A stretch of DNA of 64,000 nucleotides from Cacajao melanocephalus (GCA_963573385.1 CAUYLG010047084.1:100466-164465), one strand, 5' to 3'; positions 37,825 through 50,412 are shown, counted from the first letter of the stretch. The notes: generated by a model not told the origin, from the letters alone. Program-made: numbers and translations.

Positions 37825-38070
37825 TCCAGGAGTCTGTATCTATGATCTACTGGCCAGATCTGGCCACCACCTGTTTTAGTAAATAAAATTTTATTGGAAA
37901 ATAGGCATGCCCATTTTTATTGGGAAACAGCCATACCCACTTGTTTACATGTTCTGTGTGGCTGCTTTCACACGATAATGACAGAGTTAAATAGTTGCAA
38001 CACAGACCATGTGGTCCAAAGCTGAAAACATTTACTATCTTGACCTCTACCAAAAAAGTTTACTGACTCC
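37825..38070 (-). mobile_element. hAT-like non-autonomous DNA element, copy 1
   Basis: CTGGCCAGATCTGGCCACCA, AAATAAAATTTTATTGGAAAA, GTGTGGCTGCTTTCACAC, ATAGTTGCAACACAGACCAT, and AAAAAGTTTACTGACTCC belong to the common mammalian repeat with a 'ggcaaactttttctgtaaagggcc' terminus. A second copy is at 54,145. Confidence 0.75.
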
Positions 38071-38879
38071 GGCTGTAGTTCCAGCTATTCACTGGACAGA
38101 TTAGAAATCTATCTGGAGGGAGAAAGTGGGGGAGGGCAGGAGGGGGTGGAGGGAGAGGTAGCTCGGGTTTACACATTCAAACAGAAAGAGGATTGCAGAA
38201 TGTGAGGCATCTCCCTAAGCAACTCCTGTAAGAGGTTTGGTTCCCTGAAAACCAGTTACAGCTGCCCTTCATGTATTAGGAGAGAAGGGGATGTTGGGGT
38301 AAGTTTGTATCTCATTATAATTTTCAAAGAATCTCTTCAAATGTCAACTCCAAAAAGAAGAGTAGTGAGATAGAAGTTTGCTTCGATGTTGGTCCAAAGT
38401 GTTATTTATGGCATTTATTTGCACAGTATACAAAGCACATTAGCAGCCTAACATTTGGGGCTCGTTTCTAATAATGAAAAAGTCATTTTTCACTGATGAG
38501 GAAATCATTAGGATCATCTTGTCTTTCAGAAAATATACCAGCATTCTGTTATGTAGTATTCTCCATAGTGCCCAAAGCTTTCAGGAGAATGTGCCTTATA
38601 GTGGGAATTCTTATTTCCTCAAGTTATTAGTCACTAAATTGACAAAAATATGCGAATGTGTGTGTATATGTTTACATTGCTATTTTTATGTAATTTATAT
38701 ATCCGTGTCTAAAATAAAATGATATAGTAGTGCTAGGTGTTCCCTAATCTCTCTCATTTATATGTTAAAATATATCTATTCTGTAAATGAACAGAAGCCC
38801 AAGTTCTATGGTTTCAGGTAAGTGCAAAGATATGTACAATGAGTTAAAATGGAGAATCTTCACAAAAAGGACCATTATT
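38071..38879. other. Unassigned sequence
   Basis: A short G-rich run (GGGGGAGGGCAGGAGGGGGTGG) lies at about 38,128-38,152. I recognise nothing else. Confidence 0.4.
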
Positions 38880-39480
38880 TTGTCATTCGTCAGCTCTTTA
38901 TTGGATAACTCCTCTGTGCCAGGAACCCACTGTACTGACATGATACACACCAAGAGGCTAAGAGGATCTCATAGTCTGATGGGGGAGGTCACCACCCAAA
39001 GACATGCAATACAATGGCTGCAAGATCTGCCATGGAGAGAGCCCGGGAAGAAACATTTGAGTGAAGTCCAAAAGATGAATAGGGGCTTGCCATGCAGATA
39101 TGCACATTCCAGGGAAATGAAATGTACTTTTAATGTTAATTCTCTTGGGAGATGTTCTTGACTCCTTAGTCCAAACCCCTTAAATATCCCTATTCTGTGT
39201 TCTGATAGCATCTATCTATCACAGGACTTTTCTGTCTGCCTGGCATTCAGTAGGTATTTAGCAAATGAATGAATAATGAGTGAGTGAATGAACACACGGC
39301 ATGAGTGAATGAATTATGAATATACAAAAGTCAGAGATGTGAACCACTGTAGCCTATTCTTGGAACTGCGTATATGGCTAGAAGATAAGGTATGGGGAAG
39401 GAGGGACATGAGGCTGAAGAGGTAGGTCAGTGTGAGATTGCGGAGGACCGTATATGTCACTCTAAGAATTGGATTGTATT
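38880..39480 (-). mobile_element. LINE-2 fragments, antisense
   Basis: CTCTGTGCCAGGAACCCACT, AGGATCTCATAGTCTGATGG, and GAGGACCGTATATGTCACTC are antisense L2. A short piece at 39,225-39,285 (GCCTGGCATTCAGTAGG...AATGAATGAATAATG) reads as an L2 tail in the opposite sense. The 124-codon open frame at 38,787-39,161 falls in this repeat. Confidence 0.6.
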
Positions 39481-39484
39481 TATT

Positions 39485-39582
39485 ATTTCAGCAATTTCAT
39501 ATTGGCCGCCAATCTGTGCCAATCCTGTGTTAGGTTCTGGAAATACAAGATTCAGCCCCTCCCCTTGTAGACCTTACTGTTT
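39485..39582 (-). mobile_element. LINE-2 fragment, antisense, first block of a broken copy
   Basis: CAATCTGTGCCAATCCTGTG, TAGGTTCTGGAAATACAAG and CCCTTGTAGACCTTACTG match the beginning of antisense L2. The copy appears to continue after the insertions at 39,597-40,483. Confidence 0.6.
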
Positions 39583-39596
39583 CACTGAAGCAATAT

Positions 39597-39891
<295 letters not shown>

Positions 39892-39924
39892 CACTGAAGC
39901 AATATTAATTGGGAATGAGATATG

Positions 39925-40130
39925 GGCCCTGGATATAGACTGCCTGGGTTTTAGTTTTAAGTTCCTGCATACTAGCTGTGCAGTCTTCAGTTTCTCAATG
40001 CTTCAGTTTTCTTATCTTTAAAATTGGAATAATAATAGAACCTACTTCATAGTTGCTGTTGTGATTAAAATGAGATGATGTATGTAAAACTTCCTGGCAC
40101 ATGGAAAGTACCTAACACATATTAAGCACT
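39925..40130 (+). mobile_element. MIR SINE, sense
   Basis: AGACTGCCTGGGTTTTAGTT, CAGTTTCTCAATGCTTCAG, TTTTCTTATCTTTAAAATTGG, and ACTTCATAGTTGCTGTTGTG are the MIR core in order, followed by CTTCCTGGCACATGG. Confidence 0.88.
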
Positions 40131-40184
40131 CTTTTTACTGGGGAAAACAGACATTGAGCAAGTAATTAAAATTATGATGTGGGG

Positions 40185-40483
40185 GCCGGGCTCAGTGGCT
40201 CATGCCTGTAATCCCAGCACTTTGGGAGGCTGAAGTGGGCAGATAATTTGAGGTCAGGAGTTCAGGACCAGTCTGACCAACATGGTGAAACCTTGTTTCT
40301 ACTAAAAATACAAAAAAAATTAGCTGGGCGTGGTGGTGCATGCCTGTAATCTCAGCTACTTGGGAGGCTGAGGCAGGAAAATCGCTTGAACCCAGGAAGC
40401 GGAGGTTGCAGTGAGCCAAGATTGTGCCACTACACTCCAGGTTGAGTGACAGAATGAGACTCTGTCTCAAAAAAAAAAAAAGT
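40185..40483 (+). mobile_element. Alu (S-type), sense
   Basis: It runs from GGGCCGGGCTCAGTGGCTC to GAGACTCTGTCTC plus an A13 tail, with both monomers present. Confidence 0.95.
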
Positions 40484-40734
40484 ATAATGGGAATTGCAGA
40501 AGATGAGGCTCATAGTGCAAAAACAAGGTAATGGTGGCAGGTGGTGGTATGCCGTGGACAGGATCTGGAGATTCAAAGAAGTACTGTCTAGCAGAAGAAT
40601 GGGTGGAAATGAGGCTGGAGAGGTGGCAGCAGCCAGCTCATGGGGAGGCTCAGGGGAAGATTTTGGACTTTGTCCGAGGGTCATCGAGAGCCACTGAAGT
40701 GATTAAGCATGGGAATGACACAATCAGAGTTGTG
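40484..40734 (-). mobile_element. LINE-2 fragment, antisense, middle block
   Basis: GAAATGAGGCTGGAGAGGTG, TTTTGGACTTTGTCCGAGGG, and AGCATGGGAATGACACAATC are antisense L2. The plus-strand open frames here (up to 89 codons) are repeat-derived. Confidence 0.75.
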
Positions 40735-41034
40735 AACTTTTTTGTTTTTGAGACAGGGTCTCTCTCTGCCACCCTCGTTGGAGTGCACTGGTGTGATTAA
40801 AGCTCACTGTAGCCTTGACCTCCTGGGCTCAAGCAGTCCTCCAGCCTCAGCCACCTGAGTAGCTCAGACTACAGGGACATGCCACCCCACTCGGCTAATT
40901 TTTTAAATTTTTTTTGGAGAGATGAGATCTTGCTATGTCACTCAGGCTGTTGTTGAACTCATGACCTCAAACAATCCTCCTGCCTTGGCCTTCCAGAATG
41001 CTAGAATTACAGGTGTGAAACACCATGCTTGGCC
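40735..41034 (-). mobile_element. Alu (J-type), antisense, with perfect TSD
   Basis: It runs from ACTTTTTTGTTTTTGAGACAG to GAAACACCATGCTTGGCC. A perfect 10-bp TSD CAGAGTTGTG lies at 40,725-40,734 and 41,035-41,044. It splits the L2 copy. Confidence 0.96.
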
Positions 41035-41044
41035 CAGAGTTGTG

Positions 41045-41500
41045 CTCTTAATAGATGAAGAAAAGTGGACAGATGTAAGAGATTTCAGGAATCGAATTGA
41101 CAGGAATTGGTGATTGATCGACTATAAGATGAGAGGGAAAGAAAGAATGTAAGATGACCCCTGGATTTCTGGATTGAGCCATTGAATTAATAGTGTGCCA
41201 TTTACTCAGGATCTATGAAATGAGGAGCAGACTTTTAAGGGCAGTTGAAGTTGAGGCGACAGTGCAGATGGTGATGGAGCTCAGAATATAAATGAACATG
41301 GAACCTGGATGCAGATGAGATTGTCAAGGAAGGCATATAACAAGAAAAGACAACCAAGATGGAACTCTGGGTGTAGAAGAAGACTCCAGAGGAGACTGAG
41401 CAGGAGTATTCAAAGAGGTTGGTTAAAAACCATGAGATGGTGATATGACAGAAACCTAGGGTGGAGAATGGAGAGCATGGTCAACTTTATCCAATGCTGC
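41045..41500 (-). mobile_element. LINE-2 fragment, antisense, final block
   Basis: GATGACCCCTGGATTTCTGG, GATGAGATTGTCAAGGAAGG, and CAGGAGTATTCAAAGAGG, then GGTCAACTTTATCCAATGCTGC, follow antisense L2 in the expected order. Confidence 0.75.
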
Positions 41501-41822
41501 TTCATTTTTTAATAAGGATTAAAAATAGCCCACTGGATTTGGCAATTAAATCTCTTATCAGGGTCATTTAAAACTCTTCTAGATCCTGAACATGCTGATT
41601 TCTGAAGATCCAACCACATATTACAGCTAACATTAAAATACACCAAATTCCGCATTAAATTTATGTCATAAAAATTTAGGAGATTAACCCTTTTCCCTTT
41701 TGAAATTGTTATAAATTAAAATGTTCTAATTTCTTCTGTATTTGAGTCAGTTGATTTTTCTTTAGATCTCAAACATTTTGTAGGTTCTTGAAAATGTAGA
41801 AGACCTAGGCTGTCATCAATAG
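41501..41822. other. Unassigned AT-rich sequence
   Basis: I recognise nothing here. AGCCCACTGGATTTGGCAAT at about 41,528 may still belong to the neighbouring L2. Confidence 0.35.
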
Positions 41823-41835
41823 TGACCATATTCAG

Positions 41836-42130
41836 GCTGGCTGTCGTGGCTCACGCCTGTAATCCCAGCACACTGGGAGATTGAGATAGGCGGATCACTT
41901 GAGGTCAGGAGTTCAAGACCGGTCTGGTCAGCATAGTGAAACCCCGTCTCTACTAAGAATACAAAAAATTAGTCAGGTGTGGCGGGGGCTGCCTATAACT
42001 CCAGCTACTGGGGAGGCTGTCTGGAGAATCTTTTGAAGCAGGAGGCAGAGGTTGCAGTGAGCTGAGATCACACCACTGCACTACAGCCTGGATGACAGAG
42101 CAAGACTGTCTCAAAATAAACAAAACAAAT
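41836..42130 (+). mobile_element. Alu, sense
   Basis: It runs from AGGCTGGCTGTCGTGGCTC to GCAAGACTGTCTC and an AAAC-rich tail. An imperfect TSD (GACCATATTCAG / AACCACATTCAG) flanks it. Confidence 0.95.
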
Positions 42131-43009
42131 AGAACCACATTCAGAGAAGGCTACAGGGGCCATGGAGTGAATGAGTGATGGAGCCAAGATAGTAAGTATG
42201 GACTTCTCTTTCCCAAACATAGCAAGGAAAGGAAAGAAAGAGATGGAGAGACCAAAGAGGGCCATAAAATCCAGGGAGGACATGATTTATTTAAGATTGG
42301 AGTTTTTCACATGGCTTAGAAGAAAAATGTAGCAAAAAAAAAAAAAATTGATGACTCCGGAGAGAGTACAAATATTTGATCAAAATGCTGCTTAAGGAGA
42401 CAAGAACAGATCCAGAACATAAGTAGGATTCACCTTCTTTAATGTCCCTCTTTCTCTGAGTCCAGATGGAAGGAGGTAAGAACAGGTAGTGGATAGATGC
42501 TCACATCCTATAGCTGTCATTAATAATGAAACTAAAATCACAACTCTATCAAGTAACTGCCACCACCATTTGGCATGGTTCTCCTGAACAAGGGAGACTA
42601 CAATAATGGCAGTGAAAGGTTCCAGCAGTTAACAACTCTGTTTCATAAATAATTTCAAACTACTCTGTGAGGCAGAGTGCTGCATAGATGCCTGTTGGGA
42701 TTTGGCCCCTGATTCCTTTATGAGCCAAGAAGAGTCAAAGTACTCTGTCTATAATAGATGTTGGAAGTAAAATGCCCACCTGTGTCAAGCAAATTGATTT
42801 GTCAAAAGCACCATCTGATAAATTTGTTGATTTACAGAGAAGTCGGGAGCTGTATGGGAAGTGCATTAACTCTTTGGGGCGCTTGGGGCAGCAGCTCTAA
42901 ATCATTGCTGCAGTACTAAATGGTTTCTCTAATGGCCCCAAAAGTAAATGCATCCCCCAGAGTCTCAGATGTGCCCAGGTGGTAATTTACCCTCAGAGAC
43001 TTAAGATGA
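42131..43009. other. Unassigned sequence
   Basis: An A13 run lies at about 42,335. I recognise nothing else. Confidence 0.35.
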
Positions 43010-43112
43010 TTACAAGTGCTTTTCAAGAGCTGTATCAGTGGCCCAATTCCAACTTTACAGATAGGGAAACTGAAGTTCAATCTAGGCCAGTTAATGACTG
43101 TTTAGAGTAGAT
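43010..43112 (-). mobile_element. MIR fragment, antisense
   Basis: AACTTTACAGATAGGGAAAC and TGAAGTTCAATCTAGGCCAG are the reversed MIR core ('cagatgaggaaactgaggc'). Confidence 0.65.
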
Positions 43113-43793
43113 ACTAGCCAGCTTAAATGGCCAGATAATAATTAGCATTGCTGCTCTGACAACAATAGGTATTCTAGTGATCATCTCAGAAAATATTTGT
43201 CATTCAAAGTGTAACTGTTCACAGTGAAATACTCCATATTCATTGCTATGGCGTAGATAATTAGTTCAAATAAGATTGACTTGAACGGTCTTTTGCAAAA
43301 ATATTTTAGTTGTGGCTTTTTGTTGTTGTTAAATGGTTGTCAATTGTAGAAACAGAAATGAAAACTCAAGTCAATAAAGAAGATAGGAAAACTTTTTTAT
43401 GATAGATGCTGGAAATAGGTCTCAAATTTTGTGAGCATAATTAAGCTTATACACTGAATAGACTGGATCATCTTTGGAGGTGTTGCTTAACAAGCCATGA
43501 GTGTTTCAGAGCTGAAGGAGGCCTTGAAAGCCTTAACTCAAGAGTGCTTATTTTACAAATGAAAATAATTGTCCCTAAAGTGGCCCAGCCAGGCCTTTTG
43601 CCTTAAGCTTGCAAAGTGAGAAAACCCATTTACCTAAAAGCAACACAGGTTGGGGGTCAGGGACTCCCAGGAATTGAAGGCTAATGGCCACAGAAAGCGG
43701 CCATTAGAGAAAGCATTGTACCTGGTCTTTATTATTACCCAGATTTATTGTAAAAAGGCCCACCAATTCTTGGCCTCTTCCCTCAAAAGACAA
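43113..43793. other. Unassigned, with a possible MIR trace
   Basis: TTTACAAATGAAAATAATTGTC near 43,554 is a weak antisense MIR trace. I recognise nothing else. Confidence 0.35.
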
Positions 43794-43857
43794 CACACTC
43801 ACACACAACGCACATGCACCACGGACACACAAACACACACACACACACACACACATA
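43794..43857 (+). repeat. (CA)n microsatellite
   Basis: Imperfect CA-rich sequence leads into about 12 pure CA units at 43,829-43,853. Confidence 0.95.
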
Positions 43858-44559
43858 TAAAGAAAAATTAGTCACCAAATGATAAGCATGTAAAACTTGA
43901 GACAAAGAAGTTCTATTCCAGGGCTTATCCACCTCTAAGCTTCCTTCCATGGCTAACAGCTTTTAGGAATTTCATGAGCAGATAATTGTAAATTTCTCTA
44001 GAAAGAAGGAAATAAAAACTACAGTAACAAACTATACTATGTAAGCACAATTGAACCTTGATTATTTTTGATGATGCTTCCTAGTGTATTATGAATGTGT
44101 TATTACAAAGTTTACATAGAAGAGCAATGGTCTGTGTAAATCTTGCCTAAAATGGTAGTCTTTTGGTCAGTAGATCAAGAATGAGAGCAGCTTAGGGTTC
44201 TGGGATTGCATGGAATGGGACGTTGGTTTTGTTTGTTTTGTTTTATCTTGTCATTGGTAATTAGATTTTGGACAAAAGTGCCAAAATAGGCCATTTTAAT
44301 CAACATTGGGACTTCCCTGTTAAAATCTTGGCTGAGTTCACTGAGTTTCACAAACACATAAAAAGCAAGCTTGAATACTGGCAGAGGGTGGCCTGAAAAG
44401 GAAATTCAGCTTTCTTGCCTAAATAAGAGATGCATGTGATTGTTAATCAAAATAAATACAAGGATCAAATAATTATAATTGCATTAAACTGAAGATTTTA
44501 GGCTTCTCTCATATCTATAAACTAAGAATAGCTATTATCTAATTCACTTATGAATTATA

Positions 44560-44740
44560 ATCCTTTACATTTATGTGTCATCTTACACATCACAAAGTGC
44601 TTTCACCTGTTATGATTTGATTTGATGTTCACAGTAAGTGCAAATGGGCAGGACAGGTATTATTAGCCCCATTTAATAGATGAGTGAGTTGAACTTATGA
44701 ATGGTCCAGAGCTTTTTTCATAGGCAACACTGCCTCTAGG
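44560..44740 (-). mobile_element. MIR fragment, antisense
   Basis: CACATCACAAAGTGCTTTCA, then GGTATTATTAGCCCCATTTA and ATAGATGAGTGAGTTGAA are the reversed MIR order. Confidence 0.65.
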
Positions 44741-47700
44741 ATCCTGTTAGCAGTCCCTTTGTGAAGAGTAATCACTTCTTTGCTCAAGGAAGAACAAGGC
44801 CTTCAAAGGTTACTGTCATTTAATATAAATGTTGACTGAAGATGCGTACACCCTGACCTGGAAATGTAAGAAGTATGTCATTGACATATCTTTATGATAT
44901 TCAAGCAGGCTATCTTTTTTCTACCAATAATAATTGAAATAAATTAAAGAGATTACAGATTAGACATATGTTTTCAGTTGATGATAGGAATGTAAAGAGG
45001 CTCTTAATGAATTTGCTAATGGCTCATCCCATTTTGCTCAACACTTGGTTATCAATGCCATTGAGTTTTGGACTTTGATCATAATAACATTTATCTGTTT
45101 CTTTAAAAGCTGGGTTTTTTTTTCATACTCAAGGTTACGCTAGTTGCATAGTGCACTTTTGCCAGCCTGATGGTGCTTCTGAATGCCTCCAGACTAGTAC
45201 TCCCTAAGAATGTGTAAAATACTCTTTTCATGCCAGCTGTTGTGCTCCTTTTATTCCCCCAATTTGCATATGGTGTATTACTGAACAAGAGAGTTTTTCT
45301 TTCGGTTTCACCCAATGCAGGTGTGCAGTCATTCTGAGAGAGCTTTTATAATCAGCTATGTAAATTACCGCTTAGGTCCAAGGGCTGAAAAAATAGTTTT
45401 TCGTAAAGACAATAAAAAAACATAATATTTATATTTTATCTTTTTTTCAGTCTTCTGAAAAAATTCTTTCTGCCAGTAGCAACCTTACAAATGGCATCAG
45501 TCATTGTGGGAAGGGTTGGCAATTATTTTTATAGCTTGTGTAGGTTGTAGGAAAAAAAAACTCCAGAGCCATAAATAAGTAATAAAATGTATTACTTTGT
45601 TTTCTGGAAAAGCCCACCAAAATTTCTTTTTTATATTTACTTTTAAAATCTTCCCAGATACTTAAGAATTCCTGGAATCGATATCTTGCTTTTCTTTTTT
45701 CCCTGCAGCCATTTTCTATAACATGTACTTGTATCAGACCCAGAACACCAAATGGAAATACTCAGGTGGAAAAAAAATTTTTTTTTCTCAGTTATCTATA
45801 TGTGTACAGATGCTAATTGGGGTAAAATGAAGGTACTATGAATCTTTAGATATTATAGAAAATCTGGGATTGTTAAAATGTGAAGTACTCTTAATCTTAA
45901 TTATTGTAACCAAAAGTCCTAAGGATATATAAAAGGTCAAATATTTACCGTGTGTACAAATCTGACCCCAATAATAATAGGTTATTTGTCCTGTAGCTCT
46001 TTTTAAATGTCAAAAATCATATCACATCTCTTATAAAGGAAATATGTGATTTTCATGAAAACTAATTTCATTAATTATTCAGATATCACTAGCCACCAAA
46101 TATAAGATGATTTTGAACTTAATTCCTTCTCAATAAACATAAAATAATTAAAATTTTATTAATATGATTTACTGCTTTACTCCAAATTTTCACAATCTGT
46201 AAATAAAAAATAAAGCAGAAATGCAGACATTTTCACCAAAGGGCTCCTTTCACCCTTAAGTTTCGTTCGAAGTTTTGGCCAATTTTATAAAAGCCCGTCC
46301 CCCCCAAAAAATAAAAACTTTCTCTGCTTTGTCCTAAAAACTTAGTTTCCAAGTTAAAGTTTATAATCACATTAGAATCACTTTTAATGTTTACATTTTA
46401 TAGAAAGAAAAAGGAGTATTTGACTTGGTTTCTGGTAGTTTCCAAATAAGGCATAGCAGAGCCTTACATTTATTGTAATACTCAGAAGGAAATGCATCCT
46501 TTTTTATTATACAGTAATCTGTTGGCTGAGCTCAAACTGCTGACCTCTCTGTACCCTGCTTTGGTTGACTAGATGGCTCACTCCTCTGGATGTTACATAA
46601 ATAGCCTATGCTGGTAGAGGAGGGGACTCAGACACCAACTTTAGACTCAGACTGACTTGAGAGAGTCAAAGTCTCAATGGGCTTTGGAGAAAAAAGTCAT
46701 TTTGTACCATAGACATGAGCAGTTTTTCTAAATTCTGTGATTTTAAATATATCTTCTGGTCACTTCTCTTAGTTCTCTATTGATCAGGCCATTGAAGAAG
46801 CATAAGGATTTTTTCAACAAATTATTTGTCTTTCCAGGAGACCACATTCCAGGTGAAAATATATAACCCCATACTCTTTCCTAAAGATCATACTAAGTCA
46901 TCTTCCCTCACACATTCTTGCTGGAACCCACTCCCGTGTTCCTTTTGTAGGTGGCATATATTTCTTATTGACTGTAAGTTATGCCAACCTGCTTTCTTCA
47001 GCAGATTGTTGTGAAATAAATGGTGTGATCTGTAGTAATAATGAGGACGATAATGACTCTTAAAACATGTGACTAATCCCAGTGAACTCTCAGTGATGTG
47101 TAGGCTGTGGAACACATGGTTGACTAACAGTGATAATGACTGAAAACGAGGTGATAAATTACTATGCAGATTGTTGATGGCCTATAATTGTCTTAAAAGG
47201 AGGATATTTTATAACAGACCAATCCCATTTAAATAAATGTGCGTATAGCATTTTAGATATATAGGGCTGTATCTGTATATTTTTAATAATAACCTGCTCC
47301 ATAAAATACAAGATACAAAACAACTTAGATAAACACTCCTTAGGTCAAGGGCCATGGGAGGTAAGAATTAAGGTTGTGTTTGCTCGTTCTTGAATGTTGC
47401 ATTGTTCCTGGGTCGGTAAGCATAACTTTAGAGACTCCACCAATATAAACACTAAACTACCTAGTTATGAGCCTGTGTTTACACAGTCTGGATCAAAAGC
47501 ACAGACACTCAGGTTCATTTGCATTTGCTGCCAAAAATGTCCTAATTCTTCTTTTGAAAGGGAGCAATAATTCATATTTTGATGCCGTTTACTCCCAAGG
47601 TTAATTTATATTTACAAATTTTATAACAGGCCTCGTGTTCTTTACCATGTTGCCAGCACTTTCTTTTCTTTTGAGTTGCATTGTTCTTTTCTAAGGAACT

Positions 47701-48016
47701 GATTGTGTGGCAGATCGTCGGATCATTGCAGGGAGCAGAGATGAAAAGCCTGTTATTCCAAAGGATTAAATTGCAATTCTTAGTGAACCATTGCCAAGCT
47801 ATTTTTTTACAAACCCGAGGAGGATTGGAAATAGGAAATGTTATGCCTTGCAAAGGGGTGGGAATGGTTGAATGGATGAGGAAGAACAACCATCCTAGTA
47901 AGTGTTATTAAATTCTGTTCAATTAAAATCATGGAGCAAATAAATGGTGATAAAATCAGTAAAATATCCAGCTTGTCAGGAATAATAAGCAATTGTGTTT
48001 GTAAAGAAGTAATAAT
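44741..48016. other. 3.3-kb repeat-poor unique block
   Basis: I recognise no Alu, LINE, LTR or DNA-transposon sequence in this block, and no exon-like open frame. Open frames of 70-105 codons at 45,103-45,315 and 47,572-47,992 overlap on opposite strands and resemble nothing. Confidence 0.45.
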
Positions 48017-48075
48017 ATCATGAGATTGATTTTTATTGAATCTATCCCATAATTCAATAAAAATTTACTCATGAT
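48017..48075. repeat. 59-bp imperfect hairpin
   Basis: The outer 8-bp arms (ATCATGAG at 48,017-48,024 and CTCATGAT at 48,068-48,075) and inner 12-bp arms (48,030-48,041 and 48,052-48,063) are perfect inverted repeats. The internal loops are 5 and 4 nt and the terminal loop is 10 nt. Confidence 0.9.
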
Positions 48076-48699
48076 TTTTACTGAATGTAGCATATAGCAT
48101 TAATGCACAAAATAATTAAAATTCCAGCTTTACTTTAGCATCTTAAGGGTTCAAGGGCTATTGGGCAGAGGACCTAAAATTTACAAATAACTTGAATATG
48201 ACCTCTTGTGGGAAGGATAAAATGTAGCAGGAAGAAACAATGAAAGGGAGTCCCTATCTTGGAGCACAATAACTAAGCACATTCCCCAAAATCTGACCTG
48301 AAACCAGGAAGAGAAATTAGTTCTGTTTGAGGTTCTAAACACCAGGAAAGTTTCATATAACCTGAGAGGGGACAAGATAAGTAAATTTTGGAAAGAAAAC
48401 ATCGTAAAGAGGAGATGTTTCAAGATTAAATTCTGAAATATGTTAATAAACTCAGAGAAAGATAAAGGATTTAAGTACCCAATGTAATGGAGAAATTAGA
48501 GTAAGTAGAAAAGAAACTGGCAATTAGCTGTGTGCTCATTGCAACAGAAAGCCTACAGGATATCATTGTGGTTTCTGTTTTCGTGTCACTGTAAGAATCA
48601 AGAGCAAACTCCACATGAAATGCTGTAATAAAGAGTTCAAAAATATGCACTGAAAGTATACCATGTTTCAGGCACATTTCAAGCATGATGGCACATGCT
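48076..48699. other. Unassigned sequence
   Basis: I recognise nothing in this stretch. Confidence 0.35.
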
Positions 48700-49410
48700 T
48701 GGGATTAAAAAGATGGATGACATACAATATCTGTGCTCTAAAAGCTCATAGTATTTGGGAGAAAAGAGAGACATAAAAGAGGATGATTGCAGGCTAAACA
48801 CTGGAGCAGATGCTACAAGGATATGTAATACAAAGGAAGTTCAAGAGCTGCAACTTGCTTTGCCTGGAAAAATCAAGAAATGCTTTGAAAAAGGGGTAAT
48901 GTTTGAGTTGGGTCCTGGAGGATGAGTAGGAGTGCCTCAGGCACAAAGAAGACAGATGCAAAGGATAACGTACATGCAGTATGATAAGTCCAGGGTTGCC
49001 TGGGTTGAAGGAGTCAGCAAGAGAGGAGTTTGGAGGTTGGTGGGATTAGGCTATGGAGGGCCTTTTGTACTTGCTGAGGGGTTTGGCCTTAACCAGTTAG
49101 GTGCAAGACAGTGTTACCAGCTTTAAAGCAAGGGAAGGACGGAATCAGGCCTGTGTCTCAGAACAGAAGCTCTGGCTGGGAGGGGTCGGATGAGTCTGAA
49201 GTCTGCAGGTAGCAGTCAGGAGGTGTTGCAGCGGGGACAAAGGGGAGATGAGAGATCAGATTCCATAGACAGTTTGGAGATGGTATGAGTAGAACTTTGT
49301 GAGCTATTAAATGCTAGGAGTGAGGAAAAGGGAAAGGTCGAAGGGATTTTCAGCTCGTAAGGTTGTGATACCATTAACTGAAATAAAGAACACTGCAAAA
49401 GGAATACATC
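48700..49410 (-). mobile_element. LINE-2 fragment, antisense
   Basis: AGCTCATAGTATTTGGGAGA, GTTGGGTCCTGGAGGATGAG, TAGGAGTGCCTCAGGCACAA, TATGGAGGGCCTTTTGTACT, and GCAAGGGAAGGACGGAATC are antisense L2 in consistent order over 700 bp. Confidence 0.78.
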
Positions 49411-49994
49411 CTTTATGTCTACAGCAGGGCAGTGTGGGGGTGGCGTGCAGAGCAGGCTAGCAGATAGGTTGTTAAAATCCTTCCTGTGCAGTGGAGGAGA
49501 CTACAAGTCAGAGAGAACCAGCCAGAACAGTGTTCTCACCCTGCCCCACCCTATTGTGTCCTTGAGGAGACTCATGGGTCAGAAACATTTGATTGGAATT
49601 TTGCTAAATTTTTATCTATTACAAAATGCTATTTTTAAAAACAGGCACATTCAAGTGTGTCATGTACTGAATGTTATTACAACAGAGACCAACAACATGT
49701 CAACTTGTTTCAGATTAACCCAGAATGCGGCTCTCAGAACAAATGAAGTTCCCTCTCGTTACTTATAAGTGGAATACTATCCTGATATTCCAAGGCAACT
49801 TGTTTAAAAACTCATATTTTTACCATTTCCAACAGCTTATTTTTGTTATCAAGAAAATCTCAATACTATGTGACTGGTAAGAAATCACAGAAATATCAAA
49901 ACAGTCTAACTTTTCCAATTCATTGATATGCATAAATATGATAAGTTTGAACTAATGAAATGTTTACTGAATATTCTTATTTCTTTCTTATATT
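49411..49994. other. Unassigned sequence
   Basis: A 117-codon open frame at 49,415-49,768 matches nothing I know and partly overlaps the end of the L2 fragment. I do not call it a gene. Confidence 0.35.
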
Positions 49995-49999
49995 CCATC

Positions 50000-50407
50000 T
50001 GATATATTAATAGTTTGGATATTTGTTGCTGCCCAAATCTCATGTTGAAATATAATCCCCAGTGTTGGAGGTGGGGCCTGGTGGGAGGTGTTTGGGTCAT
50101 GGGGGCACGTCCTTTATAGCTTGGTACTGTCTGCATGGTAGCGAGTGTGTTCTTTCTAGATCTGGTTGTTTAGGTGTGCGGCATGTCCCCGCCCACTCCT
50201 TCTCTGCTCCTGCTTTCACCATGTGACATGCCTGCTCCCCGTTTGCCTTCCGCTATGAGTAAAAGCTCCCTGAGGCCCCCTCAGAAGCCAGGCAGGTGCC
50301 ATCACCATGCCTCCTGTACCGTTTGCAGAATCATGAGCTAATTACACCTCTTTTCTTTATAAATCACTCAGTGTTTCTTTATATCCACACAAGAACAGCC
50401 TTACACA
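50000..50407 (+). mobile_element. MLT1/MST-type MaLR solo LTR, sense, with perfect TSD
   Basis: This 408-bp LTR starts TGATATATTAATAGTTTGG and ends in CAGCCTTACACA. A perfect 5-bp target duplication CCATC lies at 49,995-49,999 and 50,408-50,412. The internal order is AATCCCCAGTGTTGGAGGTG, TGTTTGGGTCATGGGGGCAC, CCTGCTTTCACCATGTGACA, TCATGAGCTAATTACACCTC, and TTTCTTTATAAATCACTCAG. There is no internal region. Confidence 0.94.
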
Positions 50408-50412
50408 CCATC

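Noticed and set aside
38787..39161. 124-codon plus-strand frame
   Set aside because: It lies over antisense L2 sequence and resembles no protein. The length is within chance for this base composition.
49415..49768. 117-codon plus-strand frame
   Set aside because: It begins at the edge of an antisense L2 copy. It has no recognised domain and there is no supporting exon structure.
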